A stretch of 64,000 nt of DNA, from the NCBI GenBank assembly GCA_905331475.1, contig CAJNYU010000835.1, positions 1-64,000 on the forward strand, written 5' to 3'. The notes below the pieces were generated by a model that ran no database searches, was not told the DNA's origin, and worked only from the letters and a program-made list of their open reading frames with translations. Below are positions 32,170 through 42,065 of this stretch, in pieces. Within the stretch, counting starts at the first letter, position 1. Each line of letters opens with the position of its first letter. The DNA comes from Rotaria socialis (Eukaryota > Rotifera > Eurotatoria > Philodinida > Philodinidae). Position numbers and translations under genes: made by a program.

Positions 32170-34367
32170 TCAGGATAGATCATCTTCGCTGTTGTTCGTA
32201 TCTGAGTCATTGCGAGCGGAAGCATTGTCGTCGTCTGAGTTGGTGTCATTTTCGCTGAAGTGTGTGCTGTCGTCGATGGCTTTGATCAATCGCGATGCAG
32301 AGAGCGGATGATTATCGGTTGAAATAACAGCTTTGTTAACACCTAAGTGCCATAGAAGGGCTGTTATGTGAGAGCACATCCCGACTTCTCGTGCACCTGC
32401 AGAACAAGTGCAATACCATGCATCGATCGGCTGTTGTTTGTGGTTGTCGAATTGTACAGTAGCAATATGGTTCTTGTTGTTTGAGTGACGTGATTGAAAT
32501 CGTGCTCGAACTAAGTCATCGTGTTCATTACAAAGTTCAACGAGAAATTCCATTTCTTCTTCATTTGTTTGAGACTGTCTGATGTGCTCGATGATGTAGG
32601 ACTTTGCCATCCTAATTTGATAAGAACCTTAACAAACAGAAAACGTTTAAAATACTAAAAGCGATTAGTCTGATGTTACCAAATGTAAGATCACGAATGT
32701 TTTTCTCGGTCAGTGGTGGAAATTGAAAATTGGCAGCGTTGTGCTTTGACCAATGTAGTGATGTTGTACCAGTGTGTTTCGCAAGCCTTTCCTGTAATCG
32801 ATTTTCAGTTGTTAGCATTTCGCGCATCTTCGTTGCAATTTCTCTGCCATTCTCAATGTCTTTCACAGCTGAGCATTGGTACTTGTTAATAAGCGCACAA
32901 ATAATATCTAAATAGTCACTGATAAACCGTATGGTCGAGTTTTGAATGATTTGAGCCATGAATTTCCACTGTTTTATCTTTCCATTTACTAAATTATGAA
33001 AACATCGATAAAATAATAGTATTTATGGACTGCTGTTCCACTTTAAATTGTGTAGTTTAAATCTTACCACTTTCAATAACCCATCGGTTCTTCGTGACGA
33101 ATCGAGTTCGATTAGCTTCATCAGCAGGGAGCTGCTTTCTATTGTGTAGAAAACTAGGCATAGCAACTTGAAGACCAAGTCGATTTAGTGTGTTAACAGT
33201 ATCACGAAACTGTAATATTACAAACAATTATCAACAACCCTATAAGTTCGATTCCTACCCCACGATCTAATACCAGTACGTCGTTATCGCGAAGCCAAGA
33301 CAACACCTGTTGTTCATCGTTAAGCATACAGTGTTTCAGAATAGCTGCATCGTTGTTTAATGAATCCGTGAAAAACGGCCCTAAGGAACTGATGATATAA
33401 CCATCCTATAAGATAAGAACTTGCTCAGTGAAATATGGATATCTTTGTTCAAAGCAATCGAAAATTGGCTCTTGTCAAAGGACTTTATTCTCGCTCCTTA
33501 TTAATCAGTAAAAATCTTCTGATGAAATTATGAACTTTCCCAGATACTTACACTAGCAGTTATAATCATAGGCTTCACAAGATGCCGGTGTTTGTGCTGA
33601 CTGTATGTGCGCCGTTGGAACTCATTATTTGATGATTTTTGACAGAAAAGGTAAGTTCCATCTGCAATAAGAACAACTTGCTCTCGACCATTGGTAAAAA
33701 GTTCTGTTGCCACCATCGTTTGATGTTGAGCAAGAATGGTCTCTCTTGATACGTGTTGAAAGCCAACGTGATAGGGTACGAAATCCTGCATGAGGGCTAC
33801 TCGTACTTGATGACAGATGCGAGAGACACTTCGTTTGAATGCTAACCGAAATACGCAAGCAAGAACTCGGTTGCTAAGGGCAAGACGTATTTTTGCCAGA
33901 AATATTGCTAATGCCACTCGTACAGAGCGAAGACGAGAATTGCGCATAGTAGTTAACTTATCCAACAAATCATTAAAGTGATCTAAAGTTCCAAATAGAC
34001 AAACAGAGAAGCTTATTCAAAACAATTAAATAAAGTACCTCGATCAAGTCCAGTAATGGTTTTATAGGTTTCATTTTCAAGAGCTCCTGGGTCATCGAAA
34101 TCAAGTGAACCAGCATGCTTGAGAGCCAAACGAAAATTATCAATCAGTTTCTCTACATTATGTTTATTCAGAATAATATCATCAACTTTGGATTGTTTCA
34201 CTGATTATCGGGCTTCATATGACAGATGTCCTTTGTAGAGATGGTTGGAACAACAACGCGCACCTTTTGGTACCCAAATGCTCCTACTAAGGAAAATCAT
34301 TGTCCGTTGTTCATCAGATAGCACCCGCATAGATGTTGAATCAGCTACTGGACAAACTATGCAAGAC
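32170..34367 (-). CDS. DDE transposase (DDE_Tnp_4, Harbinger-like) with SWIM finger, six exons
   Basis: Exons right to left: 34367-34039, 33982-33552, 33405-33259, 33209-33068, 32988-32680 and 32627-32170. All are joined by GT-AG introns with matching phases, giving about 604 residues. An N-terminal Cys cluster (SCIVCPVADS ... ARCCSNHL) is followed by a helical region, then the DDE core: VVLIADGTYLFCQKSSN (D1), NDVLVLDRG (D2) and RWVIESVNGKIKQWKF (E). The phrase IADGTY..QKSSN..FQ..TYS.HK is diagnostic of DDE_Tnp_4 / PIF-Harbinger-type transposases. Near the C-terminus, WYCTCSAGAREVGMCSHITA is a SWIM zinc finger (CxC...CxH), followed by an acidic tail. One in-frame stop (34205-34207) interrupts exon 1, and no ATG exon was found upstream, so this copy is nearly but not fully intact. 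Confidence 0.8.
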
Positions 34368-34389
34368 CTAGTTAAAAAGAGAAAAATAA

Positions 34390-34548
34390 TTAGAGTGCTC
34401 TGAAAAAAATAAAGGAGGTTTACAGAACCCTCCGAAAAGGTTCTGTAGATTTTCAAAATGCTCCAAATGTGTTCAAAGTCTCAAAAAAAGGATAAAAATT
34501 TTGACAGAACCTTTTGAAGGTTCTGCGTTTTACCCAAGTGCAGAACCA
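34390..34548. repeat. AGAACCTT-rich MITE-like element
   Basis: GGTTTACAGAACCC, GAAAAGGTTCTG, CAGAACCTTTTGAAGGTTCTG and a CAGAACCAT end, in both orientations. It starts near GAGTGCTCTGAAAAAAATAAAG. The style matches 46409-46625. It sits directly upstream of the transposase gene and ends at a single N (34551). Confidence 0.55.
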
Positions 34549-34551
34549 TCN

Positions 34552-35105
34552 ACCTAAAATACAGAAACGAATAAATATAATCATTTTATACGATCAAACT
34601 TACTTCACTATTCTTTTACTTGAAACAATCTAAAATAAACAAATTAGCGAAAATTCATTATTTCTCAAAATCAGACTTACCTAAAACTCCATATCTATAT
34701 TAACCTAGAATTACAAAAACGAATAATTCTTCGATTTGCTAAGAGAGAACTTACCTAAAACTGCGTATAAGCATCAGCCTAGAACAAAAAACAAATCAAA
34801 TATATTAAATTACACATGATCAAACTCACCTGAAATTGCATCTTTGCGGCGTTCTATAATTAAACAAAACAAATTTCTGTTATTTTATGAACTCAAATTT
34901 ACCTGAAACCTTCTATATGAATGAATCAATAACAACGAAAAAACTTATTCTCTTTCATCACATCAAAGTTACCCCAGAATTGACGCCAGAGTTGAAATAA
35001 AAAGTCTACCATGTGAAATTTGGACTCCTGATCGGCGGATTTTCTTAGCCATGACAGTTCGAATAGAAAAACTGATAACGGATTTCGACTCTGGGACTCC
35101 GATAA
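34552..35105 (-). repeat. Second copy of the intron-like 75-bp unit array
   Basis: About 85-90% alike by eye to 9688-10230. The series of donor-like GTAAGT/GTGAGT sites and TAG acceptor-like ends on the minus strand is kept in register (ACTTAC(C) on the plus strand at about 34602, 34679, 34753, and CACCTGAAA at about 34828). It is followed by one copy of the GTGAAATTTGGACTCC block. The copy starts immediately after an unresolved base. Confidence 0.65.
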
Positions 35106-35106
35106 A

Positions 35107-35307
35107 CTTTTGAAACCTTTTGAGAGTTTAGGGAACCATCAATGGTTCCGTGGACATATTATGAAACTTGATGAAATCTGCTGAACTTAAAACAGTTCTG
35201 AAATGAGACCACGGAACCTTTTCCACTCCATGGAACTTAAAATCGTTGGGCGGAGAAATTTGGAACTATTAAGGTTCGGTAGAGTACCAACTTTGTTTTA
35301 GAGTGTT
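35107..35307. repeat. GGAACC-rich MITE-like element
   Basis: GGGAACCATCAATGGTTCC, CACGGAACCTTTTCC and AAGGTTCGG words in both orientations. The right end is TTTGTTTTAGAGTGT, the inverse of the ACACTCTAAAACAAA end at 8523. Non-coding. Confidence 0.55.
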
Positions 35308-35764
35308 TAATATAGCCTTTTCAAATGAAACATGTAATGAAATCATTTATAGTTAGTTTATTAATTCCTGATTTAAATTCAGGTTTTGATAATTTATGAT
35401 GGCAGGACTAGCATTAATGATATCTGTTTCATGAAATGAGCATCATCTATACGAACATCCAAGGAATATCTATCACTACAATGGTGAGAATGAGAACGAG
35501 AAGAAGAATATATCTATGATACGTGAAATCAAGATCCATACGAAGAACCGATGGGAGTACGAACAATTAACATTGAGAGAAGAAAAAAATCGAACAAGCC
35601 AATTGAATTGATACCATTTAAAAACCATTCAGAACTCTTTCAATCGAACAATTCAAAGAAGATTAAATTTGTCAAAGTTTCATATAAATTGTTGTTGATC
35701 ACTTATTCTTAATAATTAAAAACTTTTATTTCAATTCTGAATTTATCTTATAACATTTCTCACA
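35308..35764. other. No recognisable gene
   Basis: Plain AT-rich DNA, probably the 3' flank of the minus-strand gene that follows. Confidence 0.35.
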
Positions 35765-35765
35765 C

Positions 35766-36576
35766 TATTGTGGAGTTGAAATAGTCATATAAATTAAAGA
35801 AAAATCTGCTGCTTTCTTGGAAACCGAAAACTCATCGATCTTGCCAGGTGTATTCACCATACAATACATCTTCAGAAACTTGAATTCTGTTTGATTAGTT
35901 TGTATCCAACATTCTGTCAACTGCATGCTATAGATATTTGTGTTATTGATTGATTTAGATAATACAGTTACAGTCCCCAAATATAGAAATCAATCGTAGA
36001 AATATGAGTCCTGATCTGCATTAACTCAACAGCCTCTTTTCGATTTTCGTGACAAAAATTATAGAACTTGGTTTGTGCTGCTTCACTTATGAAAAAAGAA
36101 AAAGCAACGCTTGTTATTGCGCAATTGACGCCAGACATTCATATTTACATTAGGTTTTTTTAATGTTGTGTAACATTTTCTGTTCTACCTTGGAAAAAGA
36201 ATAGAAATCATTCTAAAATAAATAATAACATCGTCAATAAGTACGAAAACGAACACTACCTGATGGATTTGAGTCATGACTTTGTTTGCCATTCTTTCGC
36301 AATCATTGAGAAACTTCATTCAACTTCGTATATAAATTATAGATTATAAATGCTGTACACTACTCTCATTTACCTCGCCGAAACCAGCTATTATAGGAGC
36401 ACATACATCACAAACGTAAAATAACAATGTCAGTAAGTACTGCTCGATCGATCTTCTTTCACAATGTTCCTCTTTCCTGAGTGAACTCCCTAGAGAACGG
36501 TTGAGAGCAAAGACTTCAGTCTCGGAGAAAAGAGATGATATACGGTTGTCAATGAGAACGTTGATCTTCACCACTT
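35766..36576 (-). CDS. Unrecognised multi-exon gene, cut at its 5' side
   Basis: Minus-strand pieces fit an exon chain. The first is a frame at 36573-36372 with RISSLFSETEVFALNRSLGS and YVCDVCAPIIAGFGE, ending at a GTAAATGAG donor. A short exon (about 36320-36263) reads KFLNDCERMANKVMTQIHQ before a GTAGTG donor. The last, about 36090-35766, carries SEAAQTKFYNFCHENRKEAV, then MQIRTHISTIDFYIW, then the 71-codon end with TECWIQTNQTEFKFLKMYCM and a stop. Exact splice joins are uncertain, and a stop interrupts the last block near 35980. I do not recognise the family; it looks globular and intracellular. The 5' frame has no ATG before a stop at about 36577, and 10 bp beyond lies a CCCACACCC run, so the 5' part is missing. 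Confidence 0.4.
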
Positions 36577-36587
36577 ATTCACATTCC

Positions 36588-36599
36588 ATACCCACACCC
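36588..36599 (-). repeat. Short telomere-like run (CCCACA)
   Basis: ATACCCACACCC: two units, C-rich on the plus strand. It lies at the cut 5' edge of the unrecognised minus-strand gene and left of the Cys-rich ORF. Confidence 0.55.
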
Positions 36600-36635
36600 T
36601 GGATATCAATATTTTATGCTTTCATTTAGGCAATA

Positions 36636-36896
36636 ATGCAACAGAACACACCACAGCCTTCGCCTGGAAAACATTTCGTTTGCCAGCTTCAAAGTTGCAA
36701 TAATCGATGTGATGGCAATCATGTTGTTTCTCATTGTGGTGGCAGAGTTTGTGATCGCCTTCCCTATGGTTATGGTCGTCATTATAAATGTGACAAATGT
36801 GGCAATGTTCGCCGCCGTGGTAATCATCATGTTTATTGTTGCGAAACCTGCAACCATTCATATTGTCATGCCTGCTGTTTAAAAAAAACTAAATGA
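36636..36896 (+). CDS. Small Cys/His-rich zinc-finger-like protein
   Basis: 86 residues: FVCQLQSCNNRCDG, then HYKCDKCGNVRRRG, then HHVYCCETCNHSYCHACC. It contains 15 cysteines with several CxxC pairs arranged like a ZZ/RING or similar treble-clef metal site (CDxC ... YCCxxC..xYCxxCC). The ATG at 36636 comes just before the first Cys. His-rich frames on the other strand (36622-36861) are shadows. Its neighbours are two telomere-like runs (36588 and 37071) that bracket it on a ~470-bp piece. It may be a genuine small gene, since cysteine-dense frames rarely arise by chance. Function is unknown. Confidence 0.6.
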   Translation: MQQNTPQPSPGKHFVCQLQSCNNRCDGNHVVSHCGGRVCDRLPYGYGRHYKCDKCGNVRRRGNHHVYCCETCNHSYCHACCLKKTK

Positions 36897-37070
36897 TAAA
36901 AAATAATGAATATTGCAATTGAAAAAATTTGAATGAATAATTTTGTTAATTGTTGACGCTTCAACCACCGTTGAACTTCTACAGAACTCTGATTTTTCAT
37001 ACACTATTGACATTTATTTGGCTATGCATAGAAATTCTATCTTGTCTGTTCTTTCTTTGATAACGATTTT

Positions 37071-37174
37071 GGGTTGTGGGTGTGATGTGGAAGTGGGTGT
37101 GATGTGGAAGTGGGTGTGGTGTGGTGTGGGTGTCTTTATTTCAATCACACCCACACCCACACCCACACACCACC
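37071..37174. repeat. Telomere-like hairpin E (longest)
   Basis: The G-rich arm has GGGTTGTGGGTGTGATGTGG and further GTGGGTGTGGTGTGG units over ~65 bp. A ~15-bp spacer follows, then CACACCCACACCCACACCCA. Head-to-head orientation. The WD40 gene frame begins within the C-rich arm (reading PHPHPHT), so the first ~18 codons of that frame are not real coding sequence. Confidence 0.85.
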
Positions 37175-40100
37175 ATAAACAAATTGTCGAAGGAAGTCAT
37201 TGATATGAAGGGCGAAATCGATATATTATTCATGATTTATATGATCGTCGGTCATCTCCTACAAGAATATCCGAACAATTATGTATTTGAATTTTCATCA
37301 CGTCTTCTTAATTTATTTGGTATAAAACCGAATATAACTCGTCTAATCAAACAATTCGACGAACAAAGTATTCATCATTGCTCTTTGATTGTACCTTATT
37401 GCCAAATGCGACCCCCTGGTAGTGGTTTAGTCTATTCGATGAATAAACACACAGTACCTGTAGTCAATCTTGATTTAACACCTGATCAAACGGCAGCCAT
37501 TTCTCTATCGGATCGAATTGTTGTCATTGATATGACATCCGGACGCACCTATTTCGATGTTAAATTGCCCAAATTAAACGAACCCTATTTGAATGTGAAA
37601 ACATTAACAAATATTTATCAGTCGGACGAACGCAATCAAACTAAATCTAATCAACAGTTGTACTTTCTTCTTCATTCATTTCACCATATTTATTTCATGT
37701 CTGCACATGATGATATTAAATTTGAACGCATGTCGAATGTTGGCTATGCGACAGTCGAAATTCTTAATTTCAAACGTGGTCTTTGCATCGTAACAGAAAT
37801 CAATAGTACTTCGGTTGAATGTTGGGATCTCGTACGTAATCAATTGTTTGCTCGAATCGATTCGATTCCGTCGCCCATCAAAAATATTCTTTGTATACGC
37901 ATGTATCCGATGATTGCTATTGTTTGTCAAGATGGATCTATACATTTTTATTCGATTATGGATTTCAATCAATCATCCTTTGTTCATCGTGGTTCGATTC
38001 AAATAGGACACGATTTAAATTTGGTTGTTATTAGTGAGCAAACTCTAGTTTATACGTACGAGTGCACCATGCCTATTGATTTCGTATATATTGATTTGAA
38101 AGAAATTTATCAAAGTAAACAAATTCTATTCGATAAGGATATTACTAAGACATCGGTCTCGTTCGATATTGCAATTGAGCCTAGGCCAATCGAACGCATC
38201 ATATTACCTGATAAAGCAAAATTAAATATCGATTCTAGCCAATTAAATTCTTTACTCTTTATGGCAACGACAACAAGTTATTTGTATGTAATTCATGAAT
38301 GTATAGACAATACTAATTTATCATATGCACGTATCGATGGCCATTTTGATATAGTTTCAATGCATGAAAATACTCGAAATACTGTATACACAGCTCGCGG
38401 AGGTATCATCGACATATTCGTTTGGAATTGTGTAAAACCTGAAGACAGTCTAAACGAGAAATGTCATCATCTGCATACATATGATTTGTATGCTTCGATT
38501 GATATAAGTTCATCGTCTGTAACTAGAATCAAACCAGTGGTTGCATCAAGTTCGTAGTTTCTCTAATAGAAAACATATTCAATGTAAAAATATCGTGATG
38601 ACTATAATTTTTAGCATCTCTTTTCTTGTGTTCAATGGAGAACGGAGTCATTCATATGTATCAAACTGAGCAGATACGTGAAGCATATAAGAAAATGCCA
38701 CCATTCCCACGAGCAAACCATGTAATCGGTGATGTGAAACTCTACGATACAATCGCAGTAACACTCGGCAATCAACGAAGGTAATTCTTTTTCTTATTGC
38801 TCGAATTGAAATTAGAGATAGGTATCAGGCCTCGAAATGGGCCATTTTTTCATGGCCCGCCTCGACCCATCTGAAAATTTTCTTTGGGCCGGACCGGGCG
38901 GCCCATTTCGAGACCTGATAGGTATGACATAAAACTATCATATTAGACTGATTGGAATATAGTTGCTTCCTTTTACGATCATACCGATGATCCGAAATAG
39001 TTCTTATAGAATATCTTGAGAGTATGAATGTATCACTAAAATGGATCTTTTAAAAATATAAACTCATCCTGCGTTCTGATTTTTGTCCCGATAGTTGCTA
39101 TAATGCAAAAAATGTGTTTACTCAATTTAGAGAACTAATAACATGGTCATATCAACATTCAACATCGATTATATCCACACGTCTCTTTTCGGATTCGTTG
39201 ATCGTCAATGATTTTATTATTACATCGAACAAATTATACTCAAACATGGCTTTTGTACTTGTGATTATAAATCATTGTCGTATAGAAATTTATTCATGTG
39301 AATCACTTAATAATGAACCTATATTTTGTCTTGATTTTGATTCGTCGATAAGAGTTCATTCTAGGAAAAATGGGGATTTTCTCGTCTTGAATGAAACAGG
39401 TTCATTATGTTCGATTGTTCAACAATTGAATTCTGATCAACAACATATCGAATTCAAACGAACGAACGGTGCACAATTGAAAATTCAATGTTCGAATTTG
39501 TTGAGTACAATTGTTACATTGGATTCGATAGAAAATCTGGTTGTATTTGATGACAATTTACAATCGATTGCTCTCTGGATACCTACAAATGTTTTAATCT
39601 ATATTGATGTTAATCCAAGTCAATATTTCACATCAACACGTTTGAAATATATATCAACTGAACAAAGTCAAGATTCGATTATGTTACATTTTGATAATAA
39701 ATCTCTTGTATTATGTCGAATCGAATTGAACAAATCTCATACGAATGGATTCATCGAAATGATTCCCATGCATAAAGCCGATCTATTTTGTGTGAAAAAT
39801 AACTGTATCGCAATGAGCGATCATGGACAAAATCGAATTATTTTGCGCAATATTCGTTTAAAGAGTTCGTATAAAGAGATTCAAATGGAAAACGAATGTG
39901 AACAGATGTGTTTCAATGAATCAGCAATCTATATTTTTACTCTCATAAAACCTCGCATTCTGTACATGCATCGTATTGACGATAGTCAACAAATGGCCAA
40001 ATTATTTCTCTACGATTCTGTGTCATCGATGAGAACAAACAGTGATTTTGTTGTTTTAGCTATGAATGATCGACGTTTATTGACATTAATGATTGCCGAT

Positions 40101-41071
40101 CCGAATGATCCAAATGTACAAGAAAAAATTCACGCACTACCTAGCAGGTATTTGTCGCTTGTCAATACATCTTTATCGTAGAAAATGTGGAATTTAAAAA
40201 AGGTTTGCATCGAGATCTACATTTTTGTTTTTTGTTCCGACTACAAGAAATTGTACCAGTGTGCTCCATGTCATACTGTGAGTCTCATGCTCACATAGCT
40301 CATTGAGAATATGAAACTCCGAGACTCTAAAAAGAAAAACTAAAGTAGGCTGTACGACAAGATGACTTCACAATGCAAATTCTAAACAAAATTGAGTTCA
40401 GCCCAATATGCTTAGGTTCAATAAATCGGATCTTTCGATTATCTGACATTCTCATATTAGACAAAATACGTAGATATAAGCGTACCAACAAATACTCTGC
40501 CCGAATATTATTATGTTTAAGATTCTTCATAAGTATATAATCTTTTGGTTGCCTTTGAAGAAATGTACTACGAGAGATTCAGTCAGCAACAATCGAACTT
40601 CTACAACATATAGAGAAATGTGTTGACATGGATTTGAGCGACAATGATACCGATGGTGATGATGATGACATCCAAATTCGGAGGACTGTACGAAGGGTCA
40701 GTGCTTTTTGTTTCGTTCAAGATCTCGATGAACGATATTCATCAGAAAATACGACCGATGCAGCTAACGTGGAATCGGAATTCATGAAAATATCTCCGAA
40801 GGATGACTCAACAAGTGTCGAAAAGAAACTAGTTCGTGATGAGTTCGACATAGAAGATGGTAATAATGATATTGACGTTCAATATTCGGATTTGACTACG
40901 ACATCAGCCGAGCAACAACAAACGCTCTATGATCTAGATGGTATTCGTCAAAAAACATTCGAATACGAACAACAACAATTGAAATCCATTCAATTGGCCA
41001 ATGCTGGCAAAGGAAATTTAAAAATCATCAACAGCTATCCAGTTACTTCGAGCACGTGTAATCTTTTTTGA
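37175..41071 (+). CDS. WD40/beta-propeller region of an NWD2-like STAND protein (5'-truncated)
   Basis: Four exons: 37175-38549, 38615-38780, 39095-40147 and 40561-41071, with matching phases (1, 2, 2) and GT-AG ends. The start is not an ATG. The coding similarity begins a few codons after hairpin E with IVGHLLQEYPNNYVFEFSSR, then IVPYCQMRPPGSGLVYSMNK, the linker helices that in NACHT-WD proteins (NWD1/NWD2 type) join the NTPase/winged-helix part to the propeller. Then come many beta-rich repeats (LDLTPDQTAAISLSDRIVVI; RIYPMIAIVCQDGSIHFY-like strands) over about 900 residues. It ends with a helical acidic tail (NVLREIQSATIELLQHIEK). The NACHT NTPase and anything before it are absent. STAND proteins of this kind act as signal or immune-type sensors; that role here is inferred. 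Confidence 0.65.
38826..38925. repeat. Small MITE in intron 2 of the WD40 gene
   Basis: GGTATCAGGCCTCGAAATGG at one end and CCATTTCGAGACCTGATAGG at the other form an inverted repeat of about 20 bp. The inside is rich in GGCCC/GGGCC words. About 105 bp; its insertion lengthens an intron that would otherwise be about 210 bp. Confidence 0.75.
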
Positions 41072-41529
41072 TTATATAATGACGTAAATTTTGTCACTGT
41101 AACTACACATGATACATCTCCTAAAATATATCATTAAATTAAAGAAAAACCGAAATTAAAAGATTTGTTTTTTCTTTTCATTGGACAAAAAATATCTCAA
41201 CAGGAATCAATGATAACACAGCATTTCGAAAAGCGTGATGTTGTGTCAAATGAAAAGATACAATTTAAATCATCTTCATCAGGATATGGAAACGAAATTC
41301 GTTGTCTCTCAGATCTATTGATGATTTTGTTTTCGAACTCAATGATTCATTTAAGCAAAATATCTAACCATTGAGACACAGTAAGCAAATGATTGTTCAA
41401 GACCAATGGTTTCATCGGAAGAAAAAAAGAAATATACTCTGATTTCATTATTATCAACTTGAGCACTTATTGAAAAGATCATTCAATCGTTTTCGGCTGG
41501 TTTATGCAAAAACAACAGCCAGCAATTGC
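41072..41529. other. 3' flank of the WD40 gene
   Basis: AT-rich. A 69-codon frame at 41165-41374 has no match. AATTAAAGAAAA-type A-rich DNA near 41137-41150 may hold the polyadenylation region. Confidence 0.35.
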
Positions 41530-41830
41530 TACTGCCCAGGACGATGTTTCCGGCCTCCGGAAATGAGCGGATTTAATTGGAACCGGCCAGAAACATGCAG
41601 GAAACGCACCGGAACGTGCAGGAAAACGCCGGATATCACCGGATCCTGGAAGCAGTATTCCGGGACAGATTTTCCCGGTGATTTCCGATGATTTCCGGCG
41701 GGAACCAACAGCAACTTGGCGGAATTTACAGGAAAAATCCGGAGATTTCCCGGTCCGGAATACTGCTTCCGTGAAATCGCGGGAATGCGCGGGAACCGGT
41801 TGTTTCCCGGGCCGGTTGCTTCGACCTGGG
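41530..41830. repeat. CCGGAAA-rich palindromic element
   Basis: Dense TTTCCGG, CCGGAA and GGAAACG words in both orientations, with GGAAGCAGTATTCCGGG (41648) and its complement CCGGAATACTGCTTCC (41754). It belongs to the same family style as 6706-6965. The CCCAGG...CCTGGG words near both ends (about 41536 and 41825) may be the terminal repeats. Confidence 0.65.
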
Positions 41831-42065
41831 AAAATCTAAAAGTAAATCACATCTGAAGGACATCCAATACATGGGCATTCGATGGAACAAAACAGTCTAA
41901 TGAATACTACATACAACTAAGAGCAGAGAATGGGAGATCGCTAGTGATATACCCATTCGTTCGAAAATACTAGAAATAGAATTAAGGATATATATTTTGT
42001 CTAGTTTATTCTTGATTAATTAGACCCACGCAAATATAAAAAAATATGAATTTATTTAGAGTGTT
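41831..42065. other. Intergenic spacer
   Basis: AT-rich 3' flank of the GRDP-like gene; nothing else seen. Confidence 0.3.

Noticed and set aside
36606-36861. His/Ile-rich minus-strand frames opposite the Cys-rich ORF
   Set aside because: Composition is the expected complement of Cys/His codons; no independent support.
37121-37174. ATG at 37121 as the true start of the WD40 gene
   Set aside because: The first codons translate telomere-like repeats (PHPHPHT), so this ATG lies in the hairpin rather than in the gene.
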